A stretch of 64,000 nucleotides of DNA, from positions 310,001 through 374,000 of the forward strand of contig DIYH01000028.1 in the NCBI GenBank assembly GCA_002435755.1, read 5' to 3'. The position numbers were made by a program, and so were the translations under genes. The notes below the pieces were generated by a model. That model saw only the letters and a program-made list of their open reading frames with translations, did no database searches and was not told the DNA's origin. Below, one piece after another: positions 34,687 through 42,239 of this stretch; position 1 is the stretch's first letter, and each line of letters begins with the position of its first letter. Origin of the DNA: Flammeovirgaceae bacterium UBA6059. GTDB taxonomy: Bacteria > Bacteroidota > Bacteroidia > Cytophagales > Cyclobacteriaceae.

Positions 34687-36222
34687 TCAGTATACATCCC
34701 ATCTGCCTCCGAGGTAGTATTTGTAGAGTACCGGATCATGGAGGCGATTGACCCGAACTTCATCATGTGTAGTAGGAAATACGTCCTTACCAAAAGATGA
34801 AATGAGTACAAGCGATTCATCATTCATCCACTGGGTTTCCACTTCGATTTGCCCTTGCTGGAGCTTTGTCTTAAGGTCCTCCGTTAGTCCCTTTGCACCA
34901 ATGACCCACCCCCATTCTCCCAGTGACAACACGTGATTGTGCAAGGGTAGCGTATTGAAACCCGCTATCGCAATAGTCTTCTGTATGCATTCAAAAGCCG
35001 CTTCAGCAAAATACGGACTACCTGCCTGTGTGATCAATAGTCCATTTTCTTCAAGTGCATTATGACATAGCCAGTAAAACTCTCTGGAATACAATCTTCC
35101 GAGATCCACAGTACGCGGATCTGGAAAATCTGCGATGATGATGTCATACTTCTCGGTGGTTTCGTCCAGATAGATGAACCCGTCTTGATTGATGATCTGC
35201 ACATTTTGATGATTGAGGCTATTCTGATTGATCTCAAGAAGTACAGGGTGCGTCTGTGACAATTGGGTCACTCTTTCATCTAGGTCAACAAGGGTGATGT
35301 TACTCAACTGAGGATACTTTAGCAACTCTCTGACAGCAGCTCCATCTCCTCCTCCAAGGACGAGTACAGATTTCGCCTCTTTGTGCAAGGCCATCACCGA
35401 GTGGACCAAAGGCTCATGATACATGGCTTCATCCAGGGTACTCAACTGCTGATGCCCATTCAGGAAAAACCAATAATGACCTTCTGAATAGGTGAGCACT
35501 ATTTTCTGATAACGAGTTTGCTCACTGTAAACGACCTGATCTTTGTACCTGAGCCGATCTCCCCATTCAACAATTGCTTTTGAAAAAAGACCTGTGCCTA
35601 TCAACACAATACTCACACAGGACGCATAAACTACTAATCTGGCCCTGACGGATGCGGTCACCTCTTTCCAGATCATAGCAATGAAAAGCACAGCCACAGC
35701 AAAGTTCACGGCACCCAGCACCAGTGGAGTAAAGGTCAGTCCCAAATAAGGCAATCCAATAAAGGCAAAGAACACTCCTCCGGCCAGACTACCGTAATAA
35801 TCATTTTCGAGTGACGAGGAGATGTTTACGCGAAGCGTTTCAAATTGCTCATTGATACGGATCACCACCGGGATTTCCATCCCAATAAGCAAGCCTACCA
35901 CAATAGACAAAGCATAGATGATCACGGCAGTCTCATCATACCAGGCAAAGAAGCAATAGACTATCACCGTCACATTGGAGGCGATTACAGATAATACACA
36001 CTCTATCAAAATGAATTTCTCTAGCAATCCGGTTGTGAATCGCTTGCTAAATCGACTGCCAAGCCCCATTGAAAACAACATGATCGATACGATCATGGTG
36101 AACTGAAAGACCGAGTCTCCGAGAAAATAGGTCGCGAGTGTGGATAGTGTGTACTCAGAAACAATCCCAGCTAATCCTGTAGCAAAAAGGGCAGCTTTGA
36201 GTAGATAAACAGTGTTTTTCAT
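34687..36222 (-). CDS. speE: Membrane-embedded polyamine aminopropyltransferase (spermidine synthase family)
   Basis: The 511-residue protein has about seven membrane segments (residues 1-210), then a spermidine synthase domain. The binding motifs are intact: VLGGGDGAAVREL, VDLDERV, NQDGFIYL and the catalytic stretch IIADFPDPRTVDLGRLYS. It transfers an aminopropyl group from decarboxylated S-adenosylmethionine to an amine acceptor. The membrane half suggests an acceptor at or in the membrane. It is the last gene of the minus-strand PspA operon, 56 bases after the DUF350 gene, and faces speD, which makes its co-substrate. Confidence 0.9.
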   Translation of the reverse strand: MKNTVYLLKAALFATGLAGIVSEYTLSTLATYFLGDSVFQFTMIVSIMLFSMGLGSRFSKRFTTGLLEKFILIECVLSVIASNVTVIVYCFFAWYDETAVIIYALSIVVGLLIGMEIPVVIRINEQFETLRVNISSSLENDYYGSLAGGVFFAFIGLPYLGLTFTPLVLGAVNFAVAVLFIAMIWKEVTASVRARLVVYASCVSIVLIGTGLFSKAIVEWGDRLRYKDQVVYSEQTRYQKIVLTYSEGHYWFFLNGHQQLSTLDEAMYHEPLVHSVMALHKEAKSVLVLGGGDGAAVRELLKYPQLSNITLVDLDERVTQLSQTHPVLLEINQNSLNHQNVQIINQDGFIYLDETTEKYDIIIADFPDPRTVDLGRLYSREFYWLCHNALEENGLLITQAGSPYFAEAAFECIQKTIAIAGFNTLPLHNHVLSLGEWGWVIGAKGLTEDLKTKLQQGQIEVETQWMNDESLVLISSFGKDVFPTTHDEVRVNRLHDPVLYKYYLGGRWDVY

Positions 36223-36278
36223 GGAAGGCAGACAATGATCTCAAGCGACATGGCCTCAAACAGCCTGACACTGGCGTA

Positions 36279-37142
36279 CTACAAAGCCCAAACAATGAGC
36301 ATAGAGCCTCCAATATAAGCGAAAGCCTCTACCAGCGCAGCACCTACATTAGGATGCTCCTGGTTGATGATCTCATCTGTGAGTTTTTGGCCCGGCAGTA
36401 AAATTTTATCGGTCATATACCTTGCAATAGGTAAAAAGATGAAACCAACCGTAATATTGAATGCCAAGTCTTCCAAAGTGATGTACCAGGACTCAAAGTC
36501 ATGCATCAGAGCATTGCGAATGAGATTGGCAATGCCAATAACAGCCCCGGCATAACCCACACCAACCGCAACATTGTCTTTCTCGATATGCTCATGTATA
36601 TCATAGGGTGTGATCCAGTTGTATACCTTGGCTGTGATGAATAAGATAACCATACCTATGAGCCAATAAATAATAGCGGTGATGATCGGCCCTCCAGCCC
36701 CAAACCCTTCACCATGGATCGCTCCCAGTACGATCAATCCCGTAGCAATGGCATTGGCGGCCTCTATTACTCCAGTGCCAACGTTGCGATCCTCCAGTAT
36801 CTCCTTTTTAATATCAAAGCTGGAAAGGATCAACTTGTCATTGACGATAAGTGATAGGTTAAGCAGTACCACAGACAGCAGGCCATAAACACCGATATCG
36901 ATCAGATCATTGACCAGTCCATCTGATTCTCCCATCACAGCCGATCCTATAGCCAGTAGAAGACCAACAAAATAACCGACATGAGCTATCGCAAACGCCA
37001 GGTTGTCGTTTTCTACCAACTCCCATCCCACTTTGACTTTCGGATGAAAAATCTGGTAAACATATTTTCCAATTAGAAATAGTACGAAGCTGGCTAAGAT
37101 GTAGATGAGGGTAGCCAATATGCCATCTACGATGCTAATCAT
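36279..37142 (-). CDS. Tandem DUF350 membrane protein (YjfL-like, doubled)
   Basis: The 287 residues hold two DUF350 units in tandem, about 5-140 and 150-287, together with seven or eight membrane segments. Each unit has the FAIAHVGYFVGLLLAIGSA type of start (second copy NVAVGVGYAGAVIGIANLI). E. coli YjfL has only one unit. DUF350 proteins are inner-membrane proteins of unknown activity that recur beside PspA-family, DUF4178 and polyamine genes. The fixed position between the lipoprotein gene (47 bases upstream) and the aminopropyltransferase gene supports a shared membrane complex. Confidence 0.9.
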   Translation of the reverse strand: MISIVDGILATLIYILASFVLFLIGKYVYQIFHPKVKVGWELVENDNLAFAIAHVGYFVGLLLAIGSAVMGESDGLVNDLIDIGVYGLLSVVLLNLSLIVNDKLILSSFDIKKEILEDRNVGTGVIEAANAIATGLIVLGAIHGEGFGAGGPIITAIIYWLIGMVILFITAKVYNWITPYDIHEHIEKDNVAVGVGYAGAVIGIANLIRNALMHDFESWYITLEDLAFNITVGFIFLPIARYMTDKILLPGQKLTDEIINQEHPNVGAALVEAFAYIGGSMLIVWAL

Positions 37143-37189
37143 GGGAGTTTTCGTTTAGTAGGTGATGATTTCCATTTGTGAGTAAGTTA

Positions 37190-37927
37190 CTATTTACCAA
37201 AGCTTCCGCTCCTAGATCGTGCCGAACCAGAGCTACTTGACCTGCTGCCAGACCGGGACACACGTTGCGATACCTGTTGTCGAAAAGACCGACTCCTGTT
37301 ATTCCAACTTGCGGTAGGATTAGAGCTTCGACTGTATCCACTACCCGTTCCATAGTAGCTACCACCGGACCCGGATGGCCCGTAGTATCTTCGGTCCCTG
37401 CCACGATAGTTTCCTGACCAGTCATCATAGTAACTTCGCCTCACCGGGAAGGTAGCCATCCTAAAGAGACTGCTCAATAGAGCATACTGCCCATAAAATG
37501 CCCAAAAACTAGTGCCTCCACTATTGTTCCAGTATCCATACTTGGGGTTACCCACATAGTTATTATATCCAGGTGGGGCAACATTCTTAGACAGCTTTCC
37601 TGTGCTGTCTCTTGCTGCGATCTCCATCCCCATATCATTGATATACCTGTTAAACTCATCGTCACTTACTTCATACCATTCAGTCGTTCGATCATCGATT
37701 TCCCCCTGAGAATTCTCGCTAATGACCTGATATTGATGCAAATACCTTTGCAAGACGCTACCCTCAACGTCCATATCATATAGGACAATCGAAAACACCT
37801 GATCATTTGGCATGTCTCTTATGATCTCATCGAGTGGACTCTTTTTGTAACCTCCCCCACATGAGAATAGCATCATTACCATGATAATGGGCAGAGCTAG
37901 TAGTACTGTTGATTTTATCTTACCCAT
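37190..37927 (-). CDS. Lipoprotein with Arg/Ser/Gly-rich tail, PspA-cluster partner
   Basis: The 245-residue product has a lipoprotein signal with Cys23 in MLFSCGGGY. A small alpha/beta region follows (about 30-110), then a Tyr/Gly/Asn-rich middle and a basic, low-complexity tail of Arg, Ser and Gly (last 40 or so residues, ending SGSFGK). It occupies the place taken in related clusters by DUF4247 lipoproteins or by YjfM (DUF1190), which also end in Ser/Gly/Arg-rich tails. I cannot assign it to either family with certainty. One base separates it from the upstream gene. The basic tail could contact anionic lipid or cell wall. Confidence 0.75.
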   Translation of the reverse strand: MGKIKSTVLLALPIIMVMMLFSCGGGYKKSPLDEIIRDMPNDQVFSIVLYDMDVEGSVLQRYLHQYQVISENSQGEIDDRTTEWYEVSDDEFNRYINDMGMEIAARDSTGKLSKNVAPPGYNNYVGNPKYGYWNNSGGTSFWAFYGQYALLSSLFRMATFPVRRSYYDDWSGNYRGRDRRYYGPSGSGGSYYGTGSGYSRSSNPTASWNNRSRSFRQQVSQRVSRSGSRSSSSGSARSRSGSFGK

Positions 37928-37928
37928 A

Positions 37929-38492
37929 CTAAGACGTTTGACCTGGTATAATATTAGAAATCTGATACTCCTTGAGCACTATGCCGGCATGTGCCTTTAC
38001 ATTGTAGTCATCCCATTGTGTGACTGACACAATTTTGTCACCATCTGTATTGTAGTAGTCCCAATTGACAAACTCTTCCCAATCTTCAGTTTCCTTTATA
38101 CAATCACGAAAATACCCTGCACTGTCTTCTTCCATAGTGTACTTTTCGCCACCCATATGCAGTTGCCTTGGAGGCTTTTTATTCTCCTGTACCTCTGACA
38201 TGATGTCTTCATCAAACTGGGAGAGCTTGACCGAATTTGTAAGAGAAATCACAAGCTCATCTTCATCTGCAATACTCAGGTATCCTACCTGATCCCCACT
38301 GTCTATTTTATACTCCTTAGAGAAATTATGATTGCCCCAGTCATACTCGTAGACTTCCTTCACTACCCATGACTTCATATCATAGTCAAAGATAAAACCA
38401 TAGTTCAAATCACGTAGAGATAGGTTGGTGACATCATAATCAGGCTCCTGTTTCTTTTTACGATTCTTAAACCAATCGAACATTTTGTTCAC
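37929..38492 (-). CDS. DUF4178-like soluble protein of the PspA cluster (YjfK-like role)
   Basis: The 187-residue acidic protein has no signal or membrane segment. The central part reads WVVKEVYEYDWGNHNFSKEY, a pattern typical of DUF4178 proteins (strand, W/Y-rich core, then G-x-YL and ED-rich turns). DUF4178 and the longer DUF2491 (E. coli YjfK) occupy the same slot beside PspA in different phyla. The N-terminus begins MNKMFDWFKNRKKK, possibly an amphipathic membrane-touching helix. It lies 6 bases downstream of a small membrane protein gene and one base upstream of the lipoprotein gene. Confidence 0.72.
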   Translation of the reverse strand: MNKMFDWFKNRKKKQEPDYDVTNLSLRDLNYGFIFDYDMKSWVVKEVYEYDWGNHNFSKEYKIDSGDQVGYLSIADEDELVISLTNSVKLSQFDEDIMSEVQENKKPPRQLHMGGEKYTMEEDSAGYFRDCIKETEDWEEFVNWDYYNTDGDKIVSVTQWDDYNVKAHAGIVLKEYQISNIIPGQTS

Positions 38493-38498
38493 TCTTTA

Positions 38499-38648
38499 TC
38501 AATCAAAAAAAACTTTTCGAATCAGGTACAATATACCTAAAGCAAGTAACAGGATGACTCCAATTTTGAAAAGAACATTAAAAGCAATACTCAGGAGAAA
38601 AACCCCCACGATAAGGATCAGAGTCATCCTTATTAAATCCAATGTCAT
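38499..38648 (-). CDS. 49-residue two-segment membrane protein (small gene in PspA operon)
   Basis: This small frame runs from ATG (38646-38648) to TGA (38499-38501) on the minus strand. It starts MTLDLIRMTLILIVGVF and ends LIRKVFFD. It is almost wholly hydrophobic, with a likely membrane hairpin or two short helices (about residues 8-25 and 29-43) and a basic C-terminal cap. Its stop lies 6 bases before the DUF4178-like start, matching operon spacing. It is comparable in size and place to the small membrane proteins of other Psp systems, such as PspD or PspG, but I see no specific similarity. Confidence 0.65.
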   Translation of the reverse strand: MTLDLIRMTLILIVGVFLLSIAFNVLFKIGVILLLALGILYLIRKVFFD

Positions 38649-38815
38649 AAATGTTTAGTTACTTCAGTGCAATATCAAAACCCAATGGAAGGGAATTCGA
38701 CTTTTTGAAAACAATTGGGAGACCATTACACCCATTAAAATACAGTTACGATCTTAGTTTGACTTTGATCTCACGCAATGGTCTCTACCGATAAACATCA
38801 GTCCCAGGCCAACAA
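38649..38815. other. Spacer within the PspA operon
   Basis: These 167 bases separate pspA from the small membrane protein gene and are the only long gap in the operon. I see no gene or strong terminator on either strand. An internal promoter for the downstream membrane genes is possible but not identifiable here. Confidence 0.35.
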
Positions 38816-39526
38816 TTACTCTTTATCCATTCCCAGCTTGGCCTTTAATGCTGCAAGATCACTAGATGCCGCTGCACTACCGGAATTACCTAACGCACCG
38901 TCTATCTCATCATCCAGTGACTTACTTTCACCGGCTACTTCTCCATATGCTTCAGCCAGTGCTTCCTGCTGGGTGACCTTCTCTTTCATTCTTTCAAGCA
39001 TGGAAACTGTACTGGAAGAATCTATCTGGGCCATCTGCTTATTGACTTTTGCGGTAGCCTCACTGACCTTCACCCTTGCTTTCAGGGTGCGCAATTCATT
39101 TTCATAGGAGCTGATGTCTGACCGCAGCTTCTTGATTTTGATGTCGAGCTGTGCCACATTGCTATCAAATCTGTCCTTTTCAGTTTTGGATTGATTCATA
39201 GCCGTATCGAACTCTTCCTTTCTGGCCAAAGCTTCCCCGGCAAGTCGGTCAGCTTCTGACGCATCCAACTCACCGCTTTGTGCTTTTTTCAGTAGCTGTA
39301 TCGCCTTGCTCTCGTAATCAGCCGCCTTAGATTTATTGGTTTGAAAATCGTTCTTAGCCCTTATAGCCATCGCCTTTACTTCAGCCAGCGCCTTGAGGCT
39401 TTCATCCAGGTCTTTTTTGAGATCTCGGATACCCTGTTCGGTCATCTTGATTGGGTTCTCTAATTTATCCAGGGCCGAATGCGCTTCTGCCTGCCCTACT
39501 TTAAATAGTCTTCTAAATACGCTCAT
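38816..39526 (-). CDS. pspA: PspA/IM30 family membrane-remodelling protein (YjfJ-like)
   Basis: The 236 residues are almost entirely helical with heptad patterning, as in the ESCRT-III-like PspA/IM30/Vipp1 family. The N-terminus carries an amphipathic helix (VFRRLFKVGQAEAHSALDKL) that would insert into stressed membrane. The conserved P-x-K-M-x-E-Q-G-I-R-D-L-K stretch near residues 26-40 is the family hallmark. The C-terminus (ASSDLAALKAKLGMDKE) resembles the last helix of E. coli YjfJ. It follows the DUF2170 gene by 13 bases and heads the membrane part of the operon. Confidence 0.93.
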   Translation of the reverse strand: MSVFRRLFKVGQAEAHSALDKLENPIKMTEQGIRDLKKDLDESLKALAEVKAMAIRAKNDFQTNKSKAADYESKAIQLLKKAQSGELDASEADRLAGEALARKEEFDTAMNQSKTEKDRFDSNVAQLDIKIKKLRSDISSYENELRTLKARVKVSEATAKVNKQMAQIDSSSTVSMLERMKEKVTQQEALAEAYGEVAGESKSLDDEIDGALGNSGSAAASSDLAALKAKLGMDKE

Positions 39527-39539
39527 TGTATGATTGTTT

Positions 39540-39932
39540 TTATTTACTTATTTCAATTAATTCATCTGAGTACTCACTTAGCAGAATAGCCAGAGAGTTG
39601 AGTGTAGCCTCTAACTCATTGAGGTCCAGATTTTCACACTCATGGGTATTTCTGAAAAACAGCTTAGAGCCAGACTCATCCAGTGCAAACGCTCCATGAA
39701 TGATATCGCGATTTTTTGTCAGTAGACGCTGATAAACCGAGGGGATGTCTTTCTTAATATCACAGATGTACTGCTCGACGATCAACATAGGATCTGCTAC
39801 AATCAACACTGTGTTTTTCATTCCCTGCTCTTCGTTTTCAACGACGAGTATGCCATCACTTTCATCTTCCTGGATTATTGCAAAATCCAGCTCTAATAGA
39901 TAATCTTTTACTTTTTGAAAATATGAATTCAT
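39540..39932 (-). CDS. DUF2170 family protein (YjfI-like), first gene of the PspA operon
   Basis: A 130-residue soluble protein. The C-terminal half (LLTKNRDIIHGAFALDESG, then NLDLNELEATLNSLAILLSE) fits DUF2170 proteins such as E. coli YjfI. In E. coli, yjfI directly precedes the PspA-like yjfJ, and the same order is kept here. The activity is unknown. Its promoter should lie in the 107 bases shared with the divergent XRE regulator. Confidence 0.85.
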   Translation of the reverse strand: MNSYFQKVKDYLLELDFAIIQEDESDGILVVENEEQGMKNTVLIVADPMLIVEQYICDIKKDIPSVYQRLLTKNRDIIHGAFALDESGSKLFFRNTHECENLDLNELEATLNSLAILLSEYSDELIEISK

Positions 39933-39959
39933 AGTTAAGTTAATTATGAGTCTCTAGTC

Positions 39960-40015
39960 ACTTCACCGAAGTTACCGAGTTCACTACACTTTTCGTTAAA
40001 TCTAGTACATTTACG
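39960..40015. promoter_or_regulatory. Divergent promoter/operator region of the PspA operon and its regulator
   Basis: Two dyads lie between the divergent starts. ACTTC-ACC-GAAGT at 39960-39972 overlaps a minus-strand TAACTTCG, which is one base from the TAnnTTTG promoter element. CGTTAAAT and ATTTACG at 39994-40015 overlap a plus-strand TACATTTA, again one base from that element. Each could let the XRE protein control one direction. The operator assignment is inference. Confidence 0.4.
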
Positions 40016-40039
40016 CAACAGTAAGCTCAAAGTTTTAGT

Positions 40040-40834
40040 ATGGCTCAAAAAATTAGCAAAACTTTTTCTCGGATTGGGGAGAATATCAAAAAAATCCGCG
40101 AGGCTAAAAAAATAAGTCAGGCTGAGTTTGCAGGGCTTTTTCAACTTGCCAGGCCCAGCGTTGGCGCATATGAAGAGGGTAGATCAGAACCTAAGATCGA
40201 GACTGTAATACAAATAGCCAATCATTTCAGCATATCGATAGATGTACTGTTGACCCGGAAGCTAACGCTCGCGGAGATCTACAGCTTTGACAGGCTCAAC
40301 AAGAAATTGGACGCGGTACATAAAACGAAAAAAGAAGTTGGTGGGTCTGGTAGGGAGTCTGCCTTAGTTCGGGCCAATCAATATTATGAATACATCGTAA
40401 ACCATGACAAAAAAGACTTCATAGCGAATCTTAGTAAGCTTGTGCTCCCCACAAGCAACAAGACAACATTGAGAGTCTTCGAAGTTCATGGCAGTGAGAT
40501 GGAATACCATCAACAGGGGCTTCATCATGGTGATCTGGTAGCAGGCCAGCCAATGAAATTGACTGATTTAAAGGACTTGCAAGGGCAAATCCTGATTATT
40601 GTTCATCAAGAGCATATCTATATCCGCCGATTAGACTCAATAAAGGGTCAACAGCTACAGTTGAAAGCTGATGACCCTAACCATCCTCAGCTCTTGATAG
40701 ACCGTGAAGACATACTGGAGCTTTGGAAAGCAGTGGCGGTGTATTCGACCTATCTCAATCCTCCCTCACTTTGGGAGGAAAGACTGCTCAGGGTAGAAGA
40801 GCAGCTCAAAAACCTAGAAGACCACAAGCTATGA
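40040..40834 (+). CDS. XRE regulator with protease-dead S24-like C-terminal domain
   Basis: The 264-residue protein has an N-terminal helix-turn-helix (about 9-70; ISQAEFAGLFQLARPSVGAYEEGRSEP) and a C-terminal domain (about 140-245) resembling LexA/CI S24 peptidases. The serine motif GDSM is replaced by GSEM (residues 151-154), and the lysine region reads IYIRRLD instead of carrying Lys. Self-cleavage is therefore unlikely, and the domain may serve as a sensor or dimerisation module. It diverges from the PspA operon and is the obvious candidate to control it. Confidence 0.88.
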   Translation: MAQKISKTFSRIGENIKKIREAKKISQAEFAGLFQLARPSVGAYEEGRSEPKIETVIQIANHFSISIDVLLTRKLTLAEIYSFDRLNKKLDAVHKTKKEVGGSGRESALVRANQYYEYIVNHDKKDFIANLSKLVLPTSNKTTLRVFEVHGSEMEYHQQGLHHGDLVAGQPMKLTDLKDLQGQILIIVHQEHIYIRRLDSIKGQQLQLKADDPNHPQLLIDREDILELWKAVAVYSTYLNPPSLWEERLLRVEEQLKNLEDHKL

Positions 40835-40946
40835 AAGCTGAATGAGTCATATCGGAAACCCACTATTTCTAAATACAAAAACCAGACTGAATGGTAACTA
40901 AGCATTTCGAATAGTTCGAAAGATATCTTCATTCTCATACCCACCC

Positions 40947-41474
40947 TTATTTCGACTTGTTGTCGAAAAAGTAAGGCATGACGACAAAGCTCAATCCCAA
41001 AATCACTAAAAATGATCCTGCCAATAAAGGTGCCTGTTCATTCTCTGAAAAGACAAACCTCATAATCACAATACCGCCGACAATTCCGAAGACACCTGTC
41101 ACAACTCTTAGAGTCAGCATTACCATGTGCAGCTTGAGTTGCGTAGTGAATGCGGAAAAGACATAGATGATCTCTATCAAACCGAACAGTAACATATAAT
41201 AGGCTAATAGATCGAGTAAGTCAGTAGGGTTTTGAGGAACCAAACCTATTAACAAACCAAACACCACCAGACCTATGGATTGTATTGTGTGATAGGGATA
41301 GGCTATTTTATGATGACTATTTGATCGTGCAAACAAGAAAGCAAGCAAGCCACCAAAAATGAACAAAGCAGGAATCACTATGTCAAACCTCGTGTGACTA
41401 CCTAACGCCACTACAAGCCCGGCTAGCGCAATGGAAATACCACACACCGAGAGATAGAGATGTTTCTTCATCAT
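40947..41474 (-). CDS. DUF308/HdeD-like membrane protein
   Basis: The 175 residues form about six hydrophobic segments in pairs, with small-residue patterns typical of the DUF308 (HdeD) group: GGLLAFLFAR, then FGLIEIIYVFSAF. HdeD in E. coli is linked to acid resistance, but the function of most relatives is unknown. It lies 23 bases downstream of the next gene on the same strand, so co-transcription with 41498-42220 is likely. Confidence 0.7.
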   Translation of the reverse strand: MMKKHLYLSVCGISIALAGLVVALGSHTRFDIVIPALFIFGGLLAFLFARSNSHHKIAYPYHTIQSIGLVVFGLLIGLVPQNPTDLLDLLAYYMLLFGLIEIIYVFSAFTTQLKLHMVMLTLRVVTGVFGIVGGIVIMRFVFSENEQAPLLAGSFLVILGLSFVVMPYFFDNKSK

Positions 41475-41497
41475 GTATTTTATTCTGATTAATAAGT

Positions 41498-42220
41498 TTA
41501 AAAATCTCCTTTCTCTCCGTTGACCCAGCGTTGCATCATCACACGCTCAGCTGGTGTCTGCTGCACACCACCAGCTAGTCCATCCAGTAGCCGGTCCCAC
41601 AAGTTCTTCTTTGAAGCCTCTGATTTTATTTCTTCGTAGGCCTTCATATACTCCTTCTCATACTGAATTGCGGCTTCTTCAGAGTACGATATGGGTATAT
41701 GCCGAAGTATCGTATCGCTGAATTCATCGATTTCGCTGGGCGCATATTCTTCCATCAGCCCGAGCTGTAAACTACAGCCTTGCGCCAACTCCTGAATGCG
41801 GGCAAAAGAGCTATCTATCTCACCCCAGATATTTAAGAGCTCTTTTGCCTCTGTCATCGGCAAAGCACTGGAGTCGGCATTTTTCAGCCGTTCAACAGCT
41901 TCCTTAAGCGGACCACTAAAACGCTCATACTCATCCCAAACAGATTTAACATTCGTCACATCTCTTGATTGGATTTTAGAATGGACAGTAGACAAAACAG
42001 ACCTGAGTGAAGTCAAATTCTTTATATAGTCTTCCAACTCCACAATCCATATCTTTTCCAAGGCCTTATCATTACTATTGGTAATAATTTTAGAGCCTTT
42101 TTGAAGTAGTTCATCAATTTTGCGGCCTTCCTCTTCCAGTGTTTTCCAATCATTCTTGATACCAGTAGCCATATTTCGTATGGCCACCACAGCTCTAACT
42201 TTCGGGTTGAAGTTTTCCAT
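41498..42220 (-). CDS. Unrecognised helical cytoplasmic protein
   Basis: The 240 residues are mostly predicted helix with many charged residues, no signal peptide, no cysteine-rich motif and no membrane segment. One mildly conserved-looking stretch is LLDGLAGGVQQTPAERVMMQRW near the C-terminus. I do not recognise the family. It sits 19 bases downstream of the flavocytochrome gene and 23 bases upstream of the DUF308 gene, so the three probably share a transcript. Confidence 0.6.
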   Translation of the reverse strand: MENFNPKVRAVVAIRNMATGIKNDWKTLEEEGRKIDELLQKGSKIITNSNDKALEKIWIVELEDYIKNLTSLRSVLSTVHSKIQSRDVTNVKSVWDEYERFSGPLKEAVERLKNADSSALPMTEAKELLNIWGEIDSSFARIQELAQGCSLQLGLMEEYAPSEIDEFSDTILRHIPISYSEEAAIQYEKEYMKAYEEIKSEASKKNLWDRLLDGLAGGVQQTPAERVMMQRWVNGEKGDF

Positions 42221-42239
42221 GTTTCGTAGTTCTTAAGAG

